Counted from the stretch's first letter, positions 39,417-47,725 are shown. The stretch: DNA of 64,000 nt from Pseudonocardia asaccharolytica DSM 44247 = NBRC 16224 (GCF_000423625.1 NZ_AUII01000023.1:16606-80605), one strand, 5' to 3'. Notes: generated from the sequence alone by a model not told the origin. Numbers and translations are program-made.

Positions 39417-39626
39417 TCAGCGCCGGCGCGCCTCCTGCTCGTCCACGTAGGAGGCGTACTCGTCGGCGTAGTCGTCGGCGTGCTCGTCGGTCGCGTGCCC
39501 GTCGTCGGAAGCCGCTTTCCCACTCCCGATCTCACGTTGCAGTGCGTCGAGATCCATGGTGGGGGAGCTGTACTTGAGCTGACGGGCCACCTTTGTCTGC
39601 TTGGCCTTGGCTCGTCCGCGCCCCAT
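39417..39626 (-). CDS. DUF3073 protein
   Basis: A 69-residue protein (MGRGRAKAKQTKVARQLKY... with an acidic, Tyr/Asp-rich tail) of the actinobacterial DUF3073 family (Rv0810c). The basic N-terminus and acidic C-terminus are typical. The role is unknown. AAGGGGGAT lies before the ATG. Confidence 0.9.
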   Translation of the reverse strand: MGRGRAKAKQTKVARQLKYSSPTMDLDALQREIGSGKAASDDGHATDEHADDYADEYASYVDEQEARRR

Positions 39627-39801
39627 GGCTGATCCCCCTTACAACAGGGAAGGGGCGGCCGGATGTCTCGGCGGCCCCGTTCATCTCGTCAATCTCCTGG
39701 TCCCCACCGTACCTTGCAGGGGCCCGACCGTGCGACGTGGCATCGATGGTGTGACGTTCGACCGGTCCGGTGACCGCCCTTGACTGGAATCATGCGGAGC
39801 C

Positions 39802-40632
39802 ATGCTGGCCCCGTTCCTGTCCTACCTGCGGGTGTACGAACCGATGCGCGCGTTCGAGGGGCCATCCGGTGCGCCCATCCGGGCAGGGCTCGCGCGCGGG
39901 GCCATCGCGCCGGAGCGGGCCGGGTGGCGGGAGCGCGAACTGTGCCTGCGTGCGCTGGTGGGATCGCGGCTCCTGCCCGGTGATCCGACGACCGACCGCG
40001 GGGCCGACGTCTTCGTCGTCACCGAGCCGTCCGGCGAACAGCTGATCTGCCCGTTCGACACCCGGCCCCGCGCGGCGGCCGCCGTCCTGGGCTTCCTCGA
40101 CTCCGAGGAGCCGCTGCTTCGGGCCAGCGCCCTGCCGGTCTCCGAGACCGTCGCCCGGCGGTGCGCCACCGCGGCGATGGCCGAGCTCGGCGACGGGGCC
40201 GCGCACGTCGTGACCGCGGCCTGGATCGTGCCGCTGCCGTGGTTCGCCATGGTCGATCCGGAGCAGCGGGTGCTGCGGCTCGACCGGCCACGCCGGGTGT
40301 GGTGGCGGGTGCCGATCGGCACGGCGCGGGCCAGGGCGATCCGCGCGGAGAAGATCCTTCGCGATGCGCTGGGCGACACCGGGCCCGCTGAGGTGCTCGC
40401 CGAGACGGAGCGCTGGCTCGAGCGCTTCGACCGGTCGTCGGTCCTCGAGCTCGACTACGGCGGATTGGTCGAGCTGATCAACGATGAGGCGTTGCGCGCC
40501 GACGAGTCCGCGCAGCTCGTGCGGTGCGGCCTTCAGGCCCTGCGCGACGGCGACGAGGAGACCGCCGGGGACTGCTACGACCGCCTGCAGGAATTCTGGG
40601 GCGCGGTGGCGGGCAAGCAGCGCGCGGGCTGA
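39802..40632 (+). CDS. Conserved hypothetical protein
   Basis: I do not recognise a named family. The 276-residue protein is soluble, begins MLAPFLSYLRVYEPMRAFEG, has a central VVTAAWIVPLPWFAMVDPEQ strand region and a helical, acidic C-terminus ending FWGAVAGKQRAG. GCGGAGCC gives a short-spaced ribosome site. It stands between DUF3073 (divergent) and ygfZ (convergent). Codon use matches its neighbours, so it is a real gene. Confidence 0.7.
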   Translation: MLAPFLSYLRVYEPMRAFEGPSGAPIRAGLARGAIAPERAGWRERELCLRALVGSRLLPGDPTTDRGADVFVVTEPSGEQLICPFDTRPRAAAAVLGFLDSEEPLLRASALPVSETVARRCATAAMAELGDGAAHVVTAAWIVPLPWFAMVDPEQRVLRLDRPRRVWWRVPIGTARARAIRAEKILRDALGDTGPAEVLAETERWLERFDRSSVLELDYGGLVELINDEALRADESAQLVRCGLQALRDGDEETAGDCYDRLQEFWGAVAGKQRAG

Positions 40633-40697
40633 CCGACCGGCGCGAGATCGACTGGGCCGCGCGTTCAGGGCGACGAACCGACCACGGGGAACAGACG

Positions 40698-41801
40698 TCA
40701 GCCCCGCAGCCTCCCACGCAGCTGCGCGGCGCGGCCCGGCGGCGGGGTGGTGTCCTCGGTAGGCACCGAATCCGGGTCGATCGAGGCCGGCGCTGCACGG
40801 TCGTCGGTTCCGGCGACCAGCTCGGCATCAGCAGGCACCGAGCGCTTCACCAGCGCCAGCGCAACCGCTCCCAGCTCGTGGTGCAGCACGACCGTCCCGA
40901 CCCGGCCGACGGCGCGCCCGTCCCGCAGCACCGGGTCGCCGGTGCGCGGCTGCTCCTCATCCCCGGCGTCGAGGTGCAGCAGCACCAGCCGGCGCGGCGG
41001 CCGGCCGAGGTTGGCCACCCGCGCAACGGTCTCCTGGCCGCGGTAGCAGCCCTTCGTCAGGTGCACCGCGGGGCCGATCCAGCCGACCTCGTGCGGGATC
41101 GTGCGTGCGTCGGTGTCCAGGTGCAGCCGCGGCCGGACGGCCTCGACCCGCAGCGCCTCGAACGCCATCGTGCCCGCGGGCCGGGCTCCCGCCGCGGTGA
41201 GCCGCTGCCACCAGGCCTCGCGCTCGCCGCGCGGGACGAGCAGGTCCGCAGCGTCCGAACCGGGCCATGGCATCCGTCGCACGAAACCGTCACCGGGCAG
41301 GGCGGCGCATTCGTTCGGCCGGTGCGGGGCGGGGACGCCCGCCGCGTCGAGCACGTTCGCGGTCTCCGGGCCGACGAGGCTGAGTACGGCGAGCTCCGCA
41401 GTCGCGTCGCGCGGCTCGACCTTCGACCAGAAGATCATCTTCGTCAGGTAGTCGAGCAGCGCACCCGCGTCCCCGGGCTCGGTGTCGAGCCACACGACCT
41501 CGTCGACGTGTGCGACGGCCATGTGGTGCAGCACCCGGCCGTTGCCGTCGAGGACCAGCGCCTCCGTGCCGGTGTCGGCCGGCAGTTCGCTGACGTGCTG
41601 GGTGAGCAGCAGATGCAGCCAGCTCAGCCGGTCCGCGCCGGGGACGGCGAGGACTTCGCGGTGGCTGCGGTCGACGACGGCGGCCGAGCGCGCCATCGCG
41701 CGCTGCTCGGCGAGCGGGTCGCCGCAGTGCGCCGGTACGGCCACGTCGGGATCGGGGGCGCTCTCGGGCCGGCCGACCTCCATGGGCTCGGACGTGCTCA
41801 C
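40698..41801 (-). CDS. ygfZ: Folate-binding YgfZ-family protein
   Basis: GTG 41801, with GAGGAGGAG upstream, gives 367 aa and overlaps the fur stop by 4 nt. The signature TKGCYRGQETVARV, with its Cys, is intact, and the GcvT-like fold is recognisable (RSAAVVDRSHREVLAVPGAD). YgfZ proteins bind tetrahydrofolate and help maintain some Fe-S enzymes. It corresponds to Rv0811c. Co-transcription with a Fur-family regulator fits an iron-linked role. Confidence 0.9.
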   Translation of the reverse strand: MSTSEPMEVGRPESAPDPDVAVPAHCGDPLAEQRAMARSAAVVDRSHREVLAVPGADRLSWLHLLLTQHVSELPADTGTEALVLDGNGRVLHHMAVAHVDEVVWLDTEPGDAGALLDYLTKMIFWSKVEPRDATAELAVLSLVGPETANVLDAAGVPAPHRPNECAALPGDGFVRRMPWPGSDAADLLVPRGEREAWWQRLTAAGARPAGTMAFEALRVEAVRPRLHLDTDARTIPHEVGWIGPAVHLTKGCYRGQETVARVANLGRPPRRLVLLHLDAGDEEQPRTGDPVLRDGRAVGRVGTVVLHHELGAVALALVKRSVPADAELVAGTDDRAAPASIDPDSVPTEDTTPPPGRAAQLRGRLRG

Positions 41802-42235
41802 TGGTGCTCCTCCTCGTCGGACGGCCGCTCGATGCATCTCCCGCAGCGCCCGGACAACGCGACATGGGTGACGTCGAGTTCGAAATCGCATTCGCGCCGC
41901 AGCCGCGCGGCGAGGTCGTCCATCAGGTCGGTCTGGGCCTCGGTGACCGCGCCGCAGCTGTGGCAGACCAGGTGCACATGCGTGTGCTCCTGCTCGGAGT
42001 AGGTCGGCGCACCGTGGCCGAGGTGGGTATGCCGGACCATGCCGAGGCGTTCGAGCAGGTCGAGGGTCCGGTACACGGTCGTGATGTTGACGGCCGGAGC
42101 GGCGCTCTGCACCTGCGCGCAGATCTGTTCGGGTGTCGCGTGTCCCAGGTCGCGGACGGCGTCGAGGACCAGTTGTCGCTGCGGGGTCATCCGAAGGCCG
42201 CGCCGGTGCAGCGTCTGTCGCAGCGTGGTGTCCAC
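41798..42235 (-). CDS. Fur-family metal-responsive repressor
   Basis: A 145-residue protein with an N-terminal winged helix (GLRMTPQRQLVLDAVRDLGHATPEQI, cited by location at residues 13-40, and NITTVYRTLDLLERLGMV) and a metal domain with HTHVHLVCHSCGAV and CGRC, giving two CxxC structural zinc pairs. Which metal it senses (Fe, Zn or other) cannot be told. GTG 42235 fits a leaderless mRNA. It is coupled to ygfZ. Confidence 0.88.
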   Translation of the reverse strand: MDTTLRQTLHRRGLRMTPQRQLVLDAVRDLGHATPEQICAQVQSAAPAVNITTVYRTLDLLERLGMVRHTHLGHGAPTYSEQEHTHVHLVCHSCGAVTEAQTDLMDDLAARLRRECDFELDVTHVALSGRCGRCIERPSDEEEHQ

Positions 42236-42242
42236 GAACCCG

Positions 42243-42248
42243 ATGGTA
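42243..42248 (-). promoter_or_regulatory. -10 element of the fur-ygfZ unit (leaderless type)
   Basis: On the minus strand TACCAT lies 7 nt before GTG 42235. Confidence 0.5.
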
Positions 42249-42492
42249 GGCCGGTCCGGTGGCGGTCGGCGGGTGGCTGTCCACGGCGAAGCGGCGCCGG
42301 ACGAGGCACACTTGGAATCGGCACCGAGACACCCTCGGAATCGGCATCGAACGAGCAGGTGGGCCGTCCGCGCCGGACGGGGATTCCTCGGTGACGGCGG
42401 TGCTCCGTTAGAGTGAACCACGCTGGTGGGGGGCGACGCCCTCCCTACCCTCGGCCAAATGGCGGGGATTTGTGTGTTCAGGAGGATCTGCG

Positions 42493-43710
42493 ATGACGGC
42501 TGACGGGGGCGATCGATTCCTGAGCACCCCGCGCTTCGACGTCGTACTCCGCGGCTACGACCGGCGGCAGGTCGACGAGCACGTGGCGCGGCTGCAGCGG
42601 GTGCTCGGCCGCATGCGCGCCGATCTGGACGCGGTGCGAAGCCAGCCGTTCCCCGCGGTACCGCCGATGGCCGTCGACGGCCCGCCGGCGCCGCCGGGCG
42701 ACATGCGTCCCCGCCCGACGCCACGGCCGCGCCCCGGCCCGCCGCCGGCCACCCCCGACAAGATCGACGACTTCAGCGATCGGATGCAGAGCATCCTCCA
42801 GGCCGCCGAGGAGGAGGCCGAGGAGATCCGCAGCCGGGCTCGTCGGTCGATCAAGGCCGAGGAGGAGGCCGCGCGGGCCGAGCTCACCGAGTTGCTGCGC
42901 CAGCGAGACGCCGTCCTCGGCGAACTGACCCGGCTGCGGGGTCAGCTGGAGGGTCTGCTGGCGAGCCCGACCACGCGGATGCCCGCGACACCCCCGTCCG
43001 CGTCGGCTGGTGCCGGCGCCCCGCAGTCCGGCCCGCGCCCGACGCCCGGGCGCTCGCCCGATGCCGCTGCGGCCGGCTCGCGGCCCGCCCTGGCTGCGGC
43101 CGCCCCGGCGAACGACCGTGCCGCCGTCGAGGCGACGACCGCGATGCGGCCGCACAAGGAGGCCCCGACCCAGGCCGGCGAGCTGTTCCGGCCCGCGGCG
43201 AATCCGTCGCAGGCCGAGCGCACCGATGAGCCCGCGACCGCGATCGTGCCCCGCCGGCCGGCCGCGGCCAAGGACACCGCGGAGAAGAGCGGGCCGCCGA
43301 GACCCGGGAAGGACGCGCCGGGCGAGTCGAAGCCGGACGTCGAGAAGACCACCGTCGTGAAGGCCGTGCGGCCGTCGGGCACCACCGGATCGGCTGATTC
43401 CGATCGTGCGGATGCGAAGCGCGAGGAGCCCAAGTCCGGTCCGGCGGAAAAGCCGGGCGAGAAGGCGGGGAAGAACTCGTCGGAGGTCGACGAGACGGTC
43501 GCCGTCGGCGCGGTGCGGCCCGGCCAGCGTGCTGCCGCGACCGGTTCGAGTGGGAAGAACAGCACGTCAGCGGGCTCGTCGCCCAAACCGGCCGCGGATG
43601 CGGAGAGCCCAGGAAAGGGGACCGGCGGTACGTCCGGGTCCGGTTCGACGTCCGGTTCGGCGGCGTCCTCGCGGAGCGACCGGTCGGGCTCCGGGTCACG
43701 CTCCGGATGA
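42493..43710 (+). CDS. DivIVA-domain coiled-coil protein
   Basis: A 405-residue protein. Residues 12-36 (FDVVLRGYDRRQVDEHVARL) match the DivIVA N-terminal domain, a Pro-rich linker follows, and a coiled coil covers about residues 96-155 (ILQAAEEEAEEIRSRARRSI). The remaining 250 residues are Pro/Ala/Lys/Ser-rich and disordered. It is a relative of Wag31-type polar growth or septum factors, but its role is not established. GGAGGA precedes ATG 42493; TACCCT at 42446-42451 is a likely -10. Confidence 0.75.
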   Translation: MTADGGDRFLSTPRFDVVLRGYDRRQVDEHVARLQRVLGRMRADLDAVRSQPFPAVPPMAVDGPPAPPGDMRPRPTPRPRPGPPPATPDKIDDFSDRMQSILQAAEEEAEEIRSRARRSIKAEEEAARAELTELLRQRDAVLGELTRLRGQLEGLLASPTTRMPATPPSASAGAGAPQSGPRPTPGRSPDAAAAGSRPALAAAAPANDRAAVEATTAMRPHKEAPTQAGELFRPAANPSQAERTDEPATAIVPRRPAAAKDTAEKSGPPRPGKDAPGESKPDVEKTTVVKAVRPSGTTGSADSDRADAKREEPKSGPAEKPGEKAGKNSSEVDETVAVGAVRPGQRAAATGSSGKNSTSAGSSPKPAADAESPGKGTGGTSGSGSTSGSAASSRSDRSGSGSRSG

Positions 43711-43741
43711 GGTTGGCAGCGCACGGTGACGTAATTCGGCG

Positions 43742-43747
43742 TACGGT
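43742..43747 (+). promoter_or_regulatory. -10 element of the 43756 gene (leaderless type)
   Basis: TACGGT lies 8 nt before ATG 43756. Confidence 0.5.
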
Positions 43748-43755
43748 TCGGAACC

Positions 43756-44550
43756 ATGCAGCTGCCGATTTCCCCCGAGGTGCTGATCCCGCTGGCTGCC
43801 GGGGTGGCGGCGGTGATCATCGCGCTGGTCGTCCTGCTCGCTCGCCGGCGGCGCAACGGGCGAGACGTCGCGGCAGAGCCCGTCGCGGAGCCGATCCACA
43901 CCGATTGGACCGGTGAGGGCGCCAACGGGCCGTCGGAGCCAGTTCTGCGGGCTTCCGCCACGGGGCAGACACAGCCGGTGACCGTGGCCGAGGCGGTCGC
44001 GGAACGGATGGCCTCGACCGCCGAACCCGATCCGCCGCCACGCCAAGCGGCCGTGCCTGCGGACCACGCGTCGAGCCAGGCCGAGTCGAACGGGAACCCG
44101 GAGCGCCACGGGACCGGCCATGGCCAGCCCTCCGACCCGGCGTCCCGGCCGGCCGCGGCGGGCTCGAGCGGCACCGTGGCCGACGCCGTCACGCAGGCGT
44201 TCGCGGCCCGGAGCGCGGCGACGCGGGTCACTGCGACGAGCCGGGACGACGCCGCGGCCTCCGGGGAGGTGCGCGCGGTGCCCCCGCGCGGCGACATCCG
44301 CGACCGGCTGCTGGAGGTCCTGCTCGACGACCCGGTGCGGGCCATCGGCGCGGCCGTCGACCTGCAGAGGGCGCTCGGTCGGCTCGAGAAGCTCACCGAG
44401 GCGGTGCGGCAGGAGCGCGAGGCGCTCAGCTCGATGCTCCGCAGGCTGGTCGACGCCGGACTCGACGTCGACCAGATCGGGCGGCTGTCCGGGTTGTCCA
44501 CCGACGACGTGCGAGCGATGCTGGGGACGTCGGCGGCGCGGAGGACCTGA
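43756..44550 (+). CDS. Single-pass membrane protein of unknown function
   Basis: A 264-residue protein with an N-terminal membrane helix (IPLAAGVAAVIIALVVLLA, about residues 11-29), a basic stop (RRRRNGRD), a long disordered region and a C-terminal helical domain (about 185-255) that includes a helix-turn-helix-like segment (VDAGLDVDQIGRLSGLSTDD). It follows the DivIVA-like gene by 45 nt. I do not recognise the family; envelope localisation is inferred. Confidence 0.65.
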   Translation: MQLPISPEVLIPLAAGVAAVIIALVVLLARRRRNGRDVAAEPVAEPIHTDWTGEGANGPSEPVLRASATGQTQPVTVAEAVAERMASTAEPDPPPRQAAVPADHASSQAESNGNPERHGTGHGQPSDPASRPAAAGSSGTVADAVTQAFAARSAATRVTATSRDDAAASGEVRAVPPRGDIRDRLLEVLLDDPVRAIGAAVDLQRALGRLEKLTEAVRQEREALSSMLRRLVDAGLDVDQIGRLSGLSTDDVRAMLGTSAARRT

Positions 44551-44556
44551 CCGCCC

Positions 44557-45183
44557 TCAGCCCGCCACGCGGTGCAACCGCGCCGACAGATGCGGCTGCA
44601 ACGGCTGGCCCACCATTGCCCGCTCGTCGACATAGGCGAGATCGCCGCCGTCCACGATCCCGTAGAGCCGGTGCGATCCGACGACCTCCTTGGCGCTCGC
44701 GGTGCGCATCACGGCGTCGGTCTCGATCTCCCAGGACGTCAGGTTGCGGACCCGGCCGTAGAACAGATCCATGATCCCGGTGGCGTGCGCGATCATGACC
44801 TCGAGGGCGCCGTCGGGTTGCGGCCGCCAGAAGCCGGTCTCGCGCGCCGCGGGACGCAGAACCTCGCCATCGGGGCCGAGCAGCCAGGCCGTCGCCTCGT
44901 AGCTGAGGAACGGGCGCCCGTCGTGTGCGAACACGAGCTGCTGTCCGAAGTGGAAGGGTCCGTCGATCGTCGGGTAGACGACCTCACCGGTCCCCCGCCA
45001 CACGCCGACGAGCGGCAGCAGCCCCAGGCACTGCTCGTGCAGATCGGGGCCCTCCCGCAGGTTGGCGGTGTCGTCGGGCACCGGCAGATCGTCCCAGCGG
45101 GGCCGGTTGCGCTGCGCCGTGTCGGAGGCCGCGTTGGCCGGTCCGGAGACGGTGCCGCGGACCTGTTCACCCTTCTCGGTCAT
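44557..45183 (-). CDS. Nitrobindin-like heme-binding beta-barrel (FABP-like)
   Basis: A 208-residue protein of the Rv0813c/nitrobindin family: GLLPLVGVWRGTGEVVYPT carries the GxWxGxG motif, and RLHRVAG at the C-terminus supplies the expected heme-ligand His. Members bind heme and act on nitric oxide or peroxynitrite. The ATG at 45183 overlaps the stop of a 43-residue membrane protein (ATGA). It is convergent with, and 6 nt from, the upstream plus-strand gene. Confidence 0.87.
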   Translation of the reverse strand: MTEKGEQVRGTVSGPANAASDTAQRNRPRWDDLPVPDDTANLREGPDLHEQCLGLLPLVGVWRGTGEVVYPTIDGPFHFGQQLVFAHDGRPFLSYEATAWLLGPDGEVLRPAARETGFWRPQPDGALEVMIAHATGIMDLFYGRVRNLTSWEIETDAVMRTASAKEVVGSHRLYGIVDGGDLAYVDERAMVGQPLQPHLSARLHRVAG

Positions 45184-45311
45184 TGCCCGGTCTCCGGCAG
45201 GATGGTGGTCGGGGCGGGCTCGGTGGTGAACAGCCTGCGCAGCAGGTAGCCGGTGAAGGCGACCACGCCTGCGCTCGTGGCGATCAGCAGTCCGGTGAAG
45301 AACCAGTGCAC
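45180..45311 (-). CDS. 43-residue membrane protein ending in LPETG-Gln
   Basis: This short frame is GTG 45311 to TGA 45180. It has an N-terminal membrane helix (HWFFTGLLIATSAGVVAFTG), a basic stop (YLLRRL) and a tail ending TTILPETGQ. LPETG has the form of a sortase motif, but no hydrophobic segment follows, so sorting is unlikely. It overlaps the nitrobindin start by 4 nt and has a leaderless-type promoter, which supports expression. Confidence 0.65.
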   Translation of the reverse strand: MHWFFTGLLIATSAGVVAFTGYLLRRLFTTEPAPTTILPETGQ

Positions 45312-45319
45312 GGCCGCGG

Positions 45320-45325
45320 AGCATA
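45320..45325 (-). promoter_or_regulatory. -10 element of the small-protein/nitrobindin unit
   Basis: On the minus strand TATGCT lies 8 nt before GTG 45311. Confidence 0.55.
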
Positions 45326-45366
45326 GTCGCGCGGCACCGTCGTCGGTCGAGGCTGGCGGGGGAACG

Positions 45367-45536
45367 GGCCGACGAGACGACTTCCGCAGTGAACTCCCCG
45401 GTCCCGTCGAGCAGTCGCACGAACGCGCCCCCGACCGGCCGGTCCCCGGCGACGACGCGGCCGACGAGCACGGTTTGCCTGGTCAGGTCGATGTCTGCGG
45501 GCAGCGGGCTCCCTGGTCCGGCGCGCCGCAGCTCAT
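45367..45536 (-). pseudogene. DUF1416 (SseC-like) gene, frameshifted and truncated
   Basis: Translation from ATG 45536 reads MSCGAPDQGARCPQTST and stops. Dropping to the next frame near 45509 restores DUF1416 sequence: DLTRQTVLVGRVVAGDRPVG then GAFVRLLDGTGEFTAEVVSS. A 1-nt deletion (CGC CTG to CGC TG) explains this. After EVVSSA similarity ends, so the C-terminal half is lost. The ATG overlaps the cysA stop, the normal sseC-cysA arrangement. A sequencing error could explain the frameshift but not the missing C-terminus. Confidence 0.7.
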
Positions 45537-46372
45537 CGGCCTGCCCCCAGCTCGATAGGCGCGCCGATCAGCGAGCCGTACTCGGCCCAGCTGCCGTCGT
45601 AGTTCTTGACGTCGCGGTGGCCGAGAAGCTCGTGCAGCACCACCCAGGTGTGGCTGGAGCGCTCCCCGATCCGGCAGTAGGCGATGGTGGCCCTGTTCTC
45701 GTCGAAGCCGGCCGCGCGGTAGACGGCCGTGAGCTCCTCGTCGGACTTGAACGTGCCGTCGTCGTTGGCGGCCTTGCTCCACGGCACGTTGATCGCGGAG
45801 GTCACATGGCCGGGACGCTGGGCCTGCTCCTGCGGCAGATGCGCCGGAGCCAGGAGCTTGCCGGAGAACTCGTCGGGGGATCGGACGTCGACCAGGTTCT
45901 TCGTGCCGATCGAGTCGATGACCTCGTCGCGGAAGGCGCGGATCGAGAGGTCGGCGTCGCGCGCGGTGTAGCTGGTCGCAGCGCGTTCGGGCACGTCGGG
46001 GGTCAGCAGCCGGCCGTCGAGCTCCCATTTCTTGCGGCCGCCGTCGAGCAGCCGCACCTTGTCGTGCCCGTAGAGCTTGAGCTCCCAGTATGCGTAGGCG
46101 GCGAACCAGTTGCTGTTGCCACCGTAGAGCACGACGAGGTCATCGTTCGAGATGCCCTTGGCCGACATCAGCTGCTCGAACTGTTCCTTGCCGACGATGT
46201 CGCGGCGCACCGGGTCCTGCAGCTCGGTGGTCCAGTTGATCTTCACTGCCCCGGGTAGGTGGCCCCCGTCGTAGGCGGTGGTGTCCTCGTCTACCTCGAC
46301 GAACACGATGCCGTCGGTGCCGAGATTCTTCTCGGCCCAATCGGTCGTGACCAGGACGTCCTGGCGGCTCAT
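45533..46372 (-). CDS. cysA: Thiosulfate sulfurtransferase (CysA/SseA-type rhodanese)
   Basis: A 279-residue tandem rhodanese. The first domain is inactive-like (VVLYGGNSNWFAAYAYWELK, no Cys), and the second has the active Cys loop YCRIGERSSHTW. It transfers sulfane sulfur from thiosulfate to acceptors. It corresponds to Rv0815c. A long 411-nt leader region separates it from lmeA and contains a cysteine-rich leader peptide, so cysteine-responsive control is likely. Confidence 0.92.
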   Translation of the reverse strand: MSRQDVLVTTDWAEKNLGTDGIVFVEVDEDTTAYDGGHLPGAVKINWTTELQDPVRRDIVGKEQFEQLMSAKGISNDDLVVLYGGNSNWFAAYAYWELKLYGHDKVRLLDGGRKKWELDGRLLTPDVPERAATSYTARDADLSIRAFRDEVIDSIGTKNLVDVRSPDEFSGKLLAPAHLPQEQAQRPGHVTSAINVPWSKAANDDGTFKSDEELTAVYRAAGFDENRATIAYCRIGERSSHTWVVLHELLGHRDVKNYDGSWAEYGSLIGAPIELGAGR

Positions 46373-46655
46373 GCGATGGCTCCCTGTTCTGAGTGCGAGC
46401 TGTTCCGTGTGTGCGAATCGCCGGACCTCCACGAGGCCCGGGGAGGGACGATCACTGCGTGCGCCACGCAGCCGGAACCATCCCGGGCGTCGCTCGAGGG
46501 AGGCTGCGTTCGACGGGAGAACCGCGGACCCGCGCCGGCCATTGCCTCTGATCGGGACCGGCCGGGCACCGACGGCGAAGCGCGCGTCGCCGGGGCTCAT
46601 CGGCGTGATCGGACCGCGTGCCGGGAGAGCGAGGGCGGACGGGCGGGCTGCGGGG

Positions 46656-46730
46656 TCAAGGAATTCGACACAGGCAGCTGCCGACGCGGCACAGATCTAC
46701 TGCGCGACGTCGGGTCAGCGGCCTGAACAC
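46656..46730 (-). CDS. Cysteine-rich leader peptide (uORF) of cysA
   Basis: A 24-codon frame, GTG 46730 to TGA 46656, contains LTRRRAVDLCRVGSCLCR, with three Cys in eight residues. The RRRxVDLCR core is that of actinobacterial putative leader peptides placed before sulfur genes. TACGCT lies 6 nt before the GTG, so the mRNA would be leaderless. In M. smegmatis, cysteine-containing leaderless uORFs attenuate sulfur genes including the cysA-type operon. Stalling here could control cysA, 283 nt downstream. The mechanism is inferred. Confidence 0.75.
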   Translation of the reverse strand: MFRPLTRRRAVDLCRVGSCLCRIP

Positions 46731-46736
46731 GGTGAC

Positions 46737-46742
46737 AGCGTA
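46737..46742 (-). promoter_or_regulatory. -10 element of the leader peptide/cysA transcript
   Basis: On the minus strand TACGCT lies 6 nt before GTG 46730. Between the peptide and cysA (46373-46655) I see no other firm gene; a 57-codon frame from ATG 46542 ends in ATGA overlap with cysA and could couple translation. Confidence 0.55.
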
Positions 46743-46783
46743 ACCGAAGATCTCCCGCGGCAGGAACGCACCGGCCAGCAGGA

Positions 46784-47584
46784 TCACTTCCCGGCCGTCG
46801 TCGCACCCGCCCCGAAGCTCAGGTCCGACGTGGTGCCGCTGATCTCCAGGGTACCGTCGCGGGCGCGCAACCTGGTCGGGGTGACGTCGAAGGGGAGCGT
46901 TCCCGGGTCGACGCGCAGCGCGAACAGGTCCTGCAGTCTGGACTGCACGGCGGCGGGCAGCGGCTGGCGCTCGCCGGTCCCGTCGTCGATCCGGATGTCT
47001 CGCGGAACGACCTGGATCTGACGCCCGGCCAGTTGCAGCACGGCGATGACCGAGACGTCGCGCTTGCCGAGCAGCGGGACGTTGACCGTGCCGACGAGCC
47101 GGGCGGCGTACTCCGGGTCGATCGCGGTCAGCGATGGTTCGCCGCCGTCCTTCACCGCGTCCTTCAGCGCGTTCTCGTCGATGTTCTCGACGCGCACCTT
47201 CGTCACGCCGGGGAGGTACTGCTCGATGTCGTCAGGGCCGATCCGCAGGGTACCTTCGGCGTCGCGGACCTGGATGGTGTGCGGCCCCGAGCCGAGCAGC
47301 TCGCCCAACGGTGCCTGTACGCCGTGCAGGTGGGCGCGGACCTGCACCTCCTGCAGTTCCCCGAGCCGAATCCGATTCGCCGTGACCTCGACGCTGCGGT
47401 ACTCACCGGAGAGCGCCTGGGTGAGGAACGGGAACCCGTTGATCCGCACCGAGGGATCGTCGGCCAGATCGAGCTGCTCGCGCATCTGCCGGGACACCGT
47501 CGACTCGGCGATGGCGGCGGCGCCGTAGTCGGCGGCGACCAGCAGCCCGATCAGCACCACGAGTGCGATGACGAAACGTTTCAA
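46784..47584 (-). CDS. lmeA: LmeA-family phospholipid-binding protein (DUF2993)
   Basis: A 266-residue protein with an N-terminal signal-anchor ([20 protein letters not shown]) and the DUF2993 body ([51 protein letters not shown]). It corresponds to Rv0817c/LmeA, a cell-envelope protein linked to lipomannan mannan elongation. The start is a TTG at 47584, chosen because GGAGG lies 5-6 nt upstream. Confidence 0.88.
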   Translation of the reverse strand: MKRFVIALVVLIGLLVAADYGAAAIAESTVSRQMREQLDLADDPSVRINGFPFLTQALSGEYRSVEVTANRIRLGELQEVQVRAHLHGVQAPLGELLGSGPHTIQVRDAEGTLRIGPDDIEQYLPGVTKVRVENIDENALKDAVKDGGEPSLTAIDPEYAARLVGTVNVPLLGKRDVSVIAVLQLAGRQIQVVPRDIRIDDGTGERQPLPAAVQSRLQDLFALRVDPGTLPFDVTPTRLRARDGTLEISGTTSDLSFGAGATTAGK

Positions 47585-47719
47585 TCCGACCTCCGGCCCG
47601 GCGCACAGTGGCCCCGACGGTAGAGCGCGGGGCCCCGAGCGCCGCGTGCGGGACCGGATCGGGGGTTCGCGATCGCGTGACGGCGACCGCTGTGGTCGTG
47701 TGGCCGGTCCTCGGACGGT

Positions 47720-47725
47720 TATTCT
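47720..47725 (+). promoter_or_regulatory. Likely -10 element of glnR
   Basis: TATTCT is the best TANNNT match in the 271-bp divergent gap and would give a leader of about 125 nt. No further gene is visible in the gap. Confidence 0.4.

Noticed and set aside
46259..46726. Plus-strand frame rich in Cys opposite the cysA leader
   Set aside because: It is antisense to the cysA start and leader, without a promoter or ribosome site.
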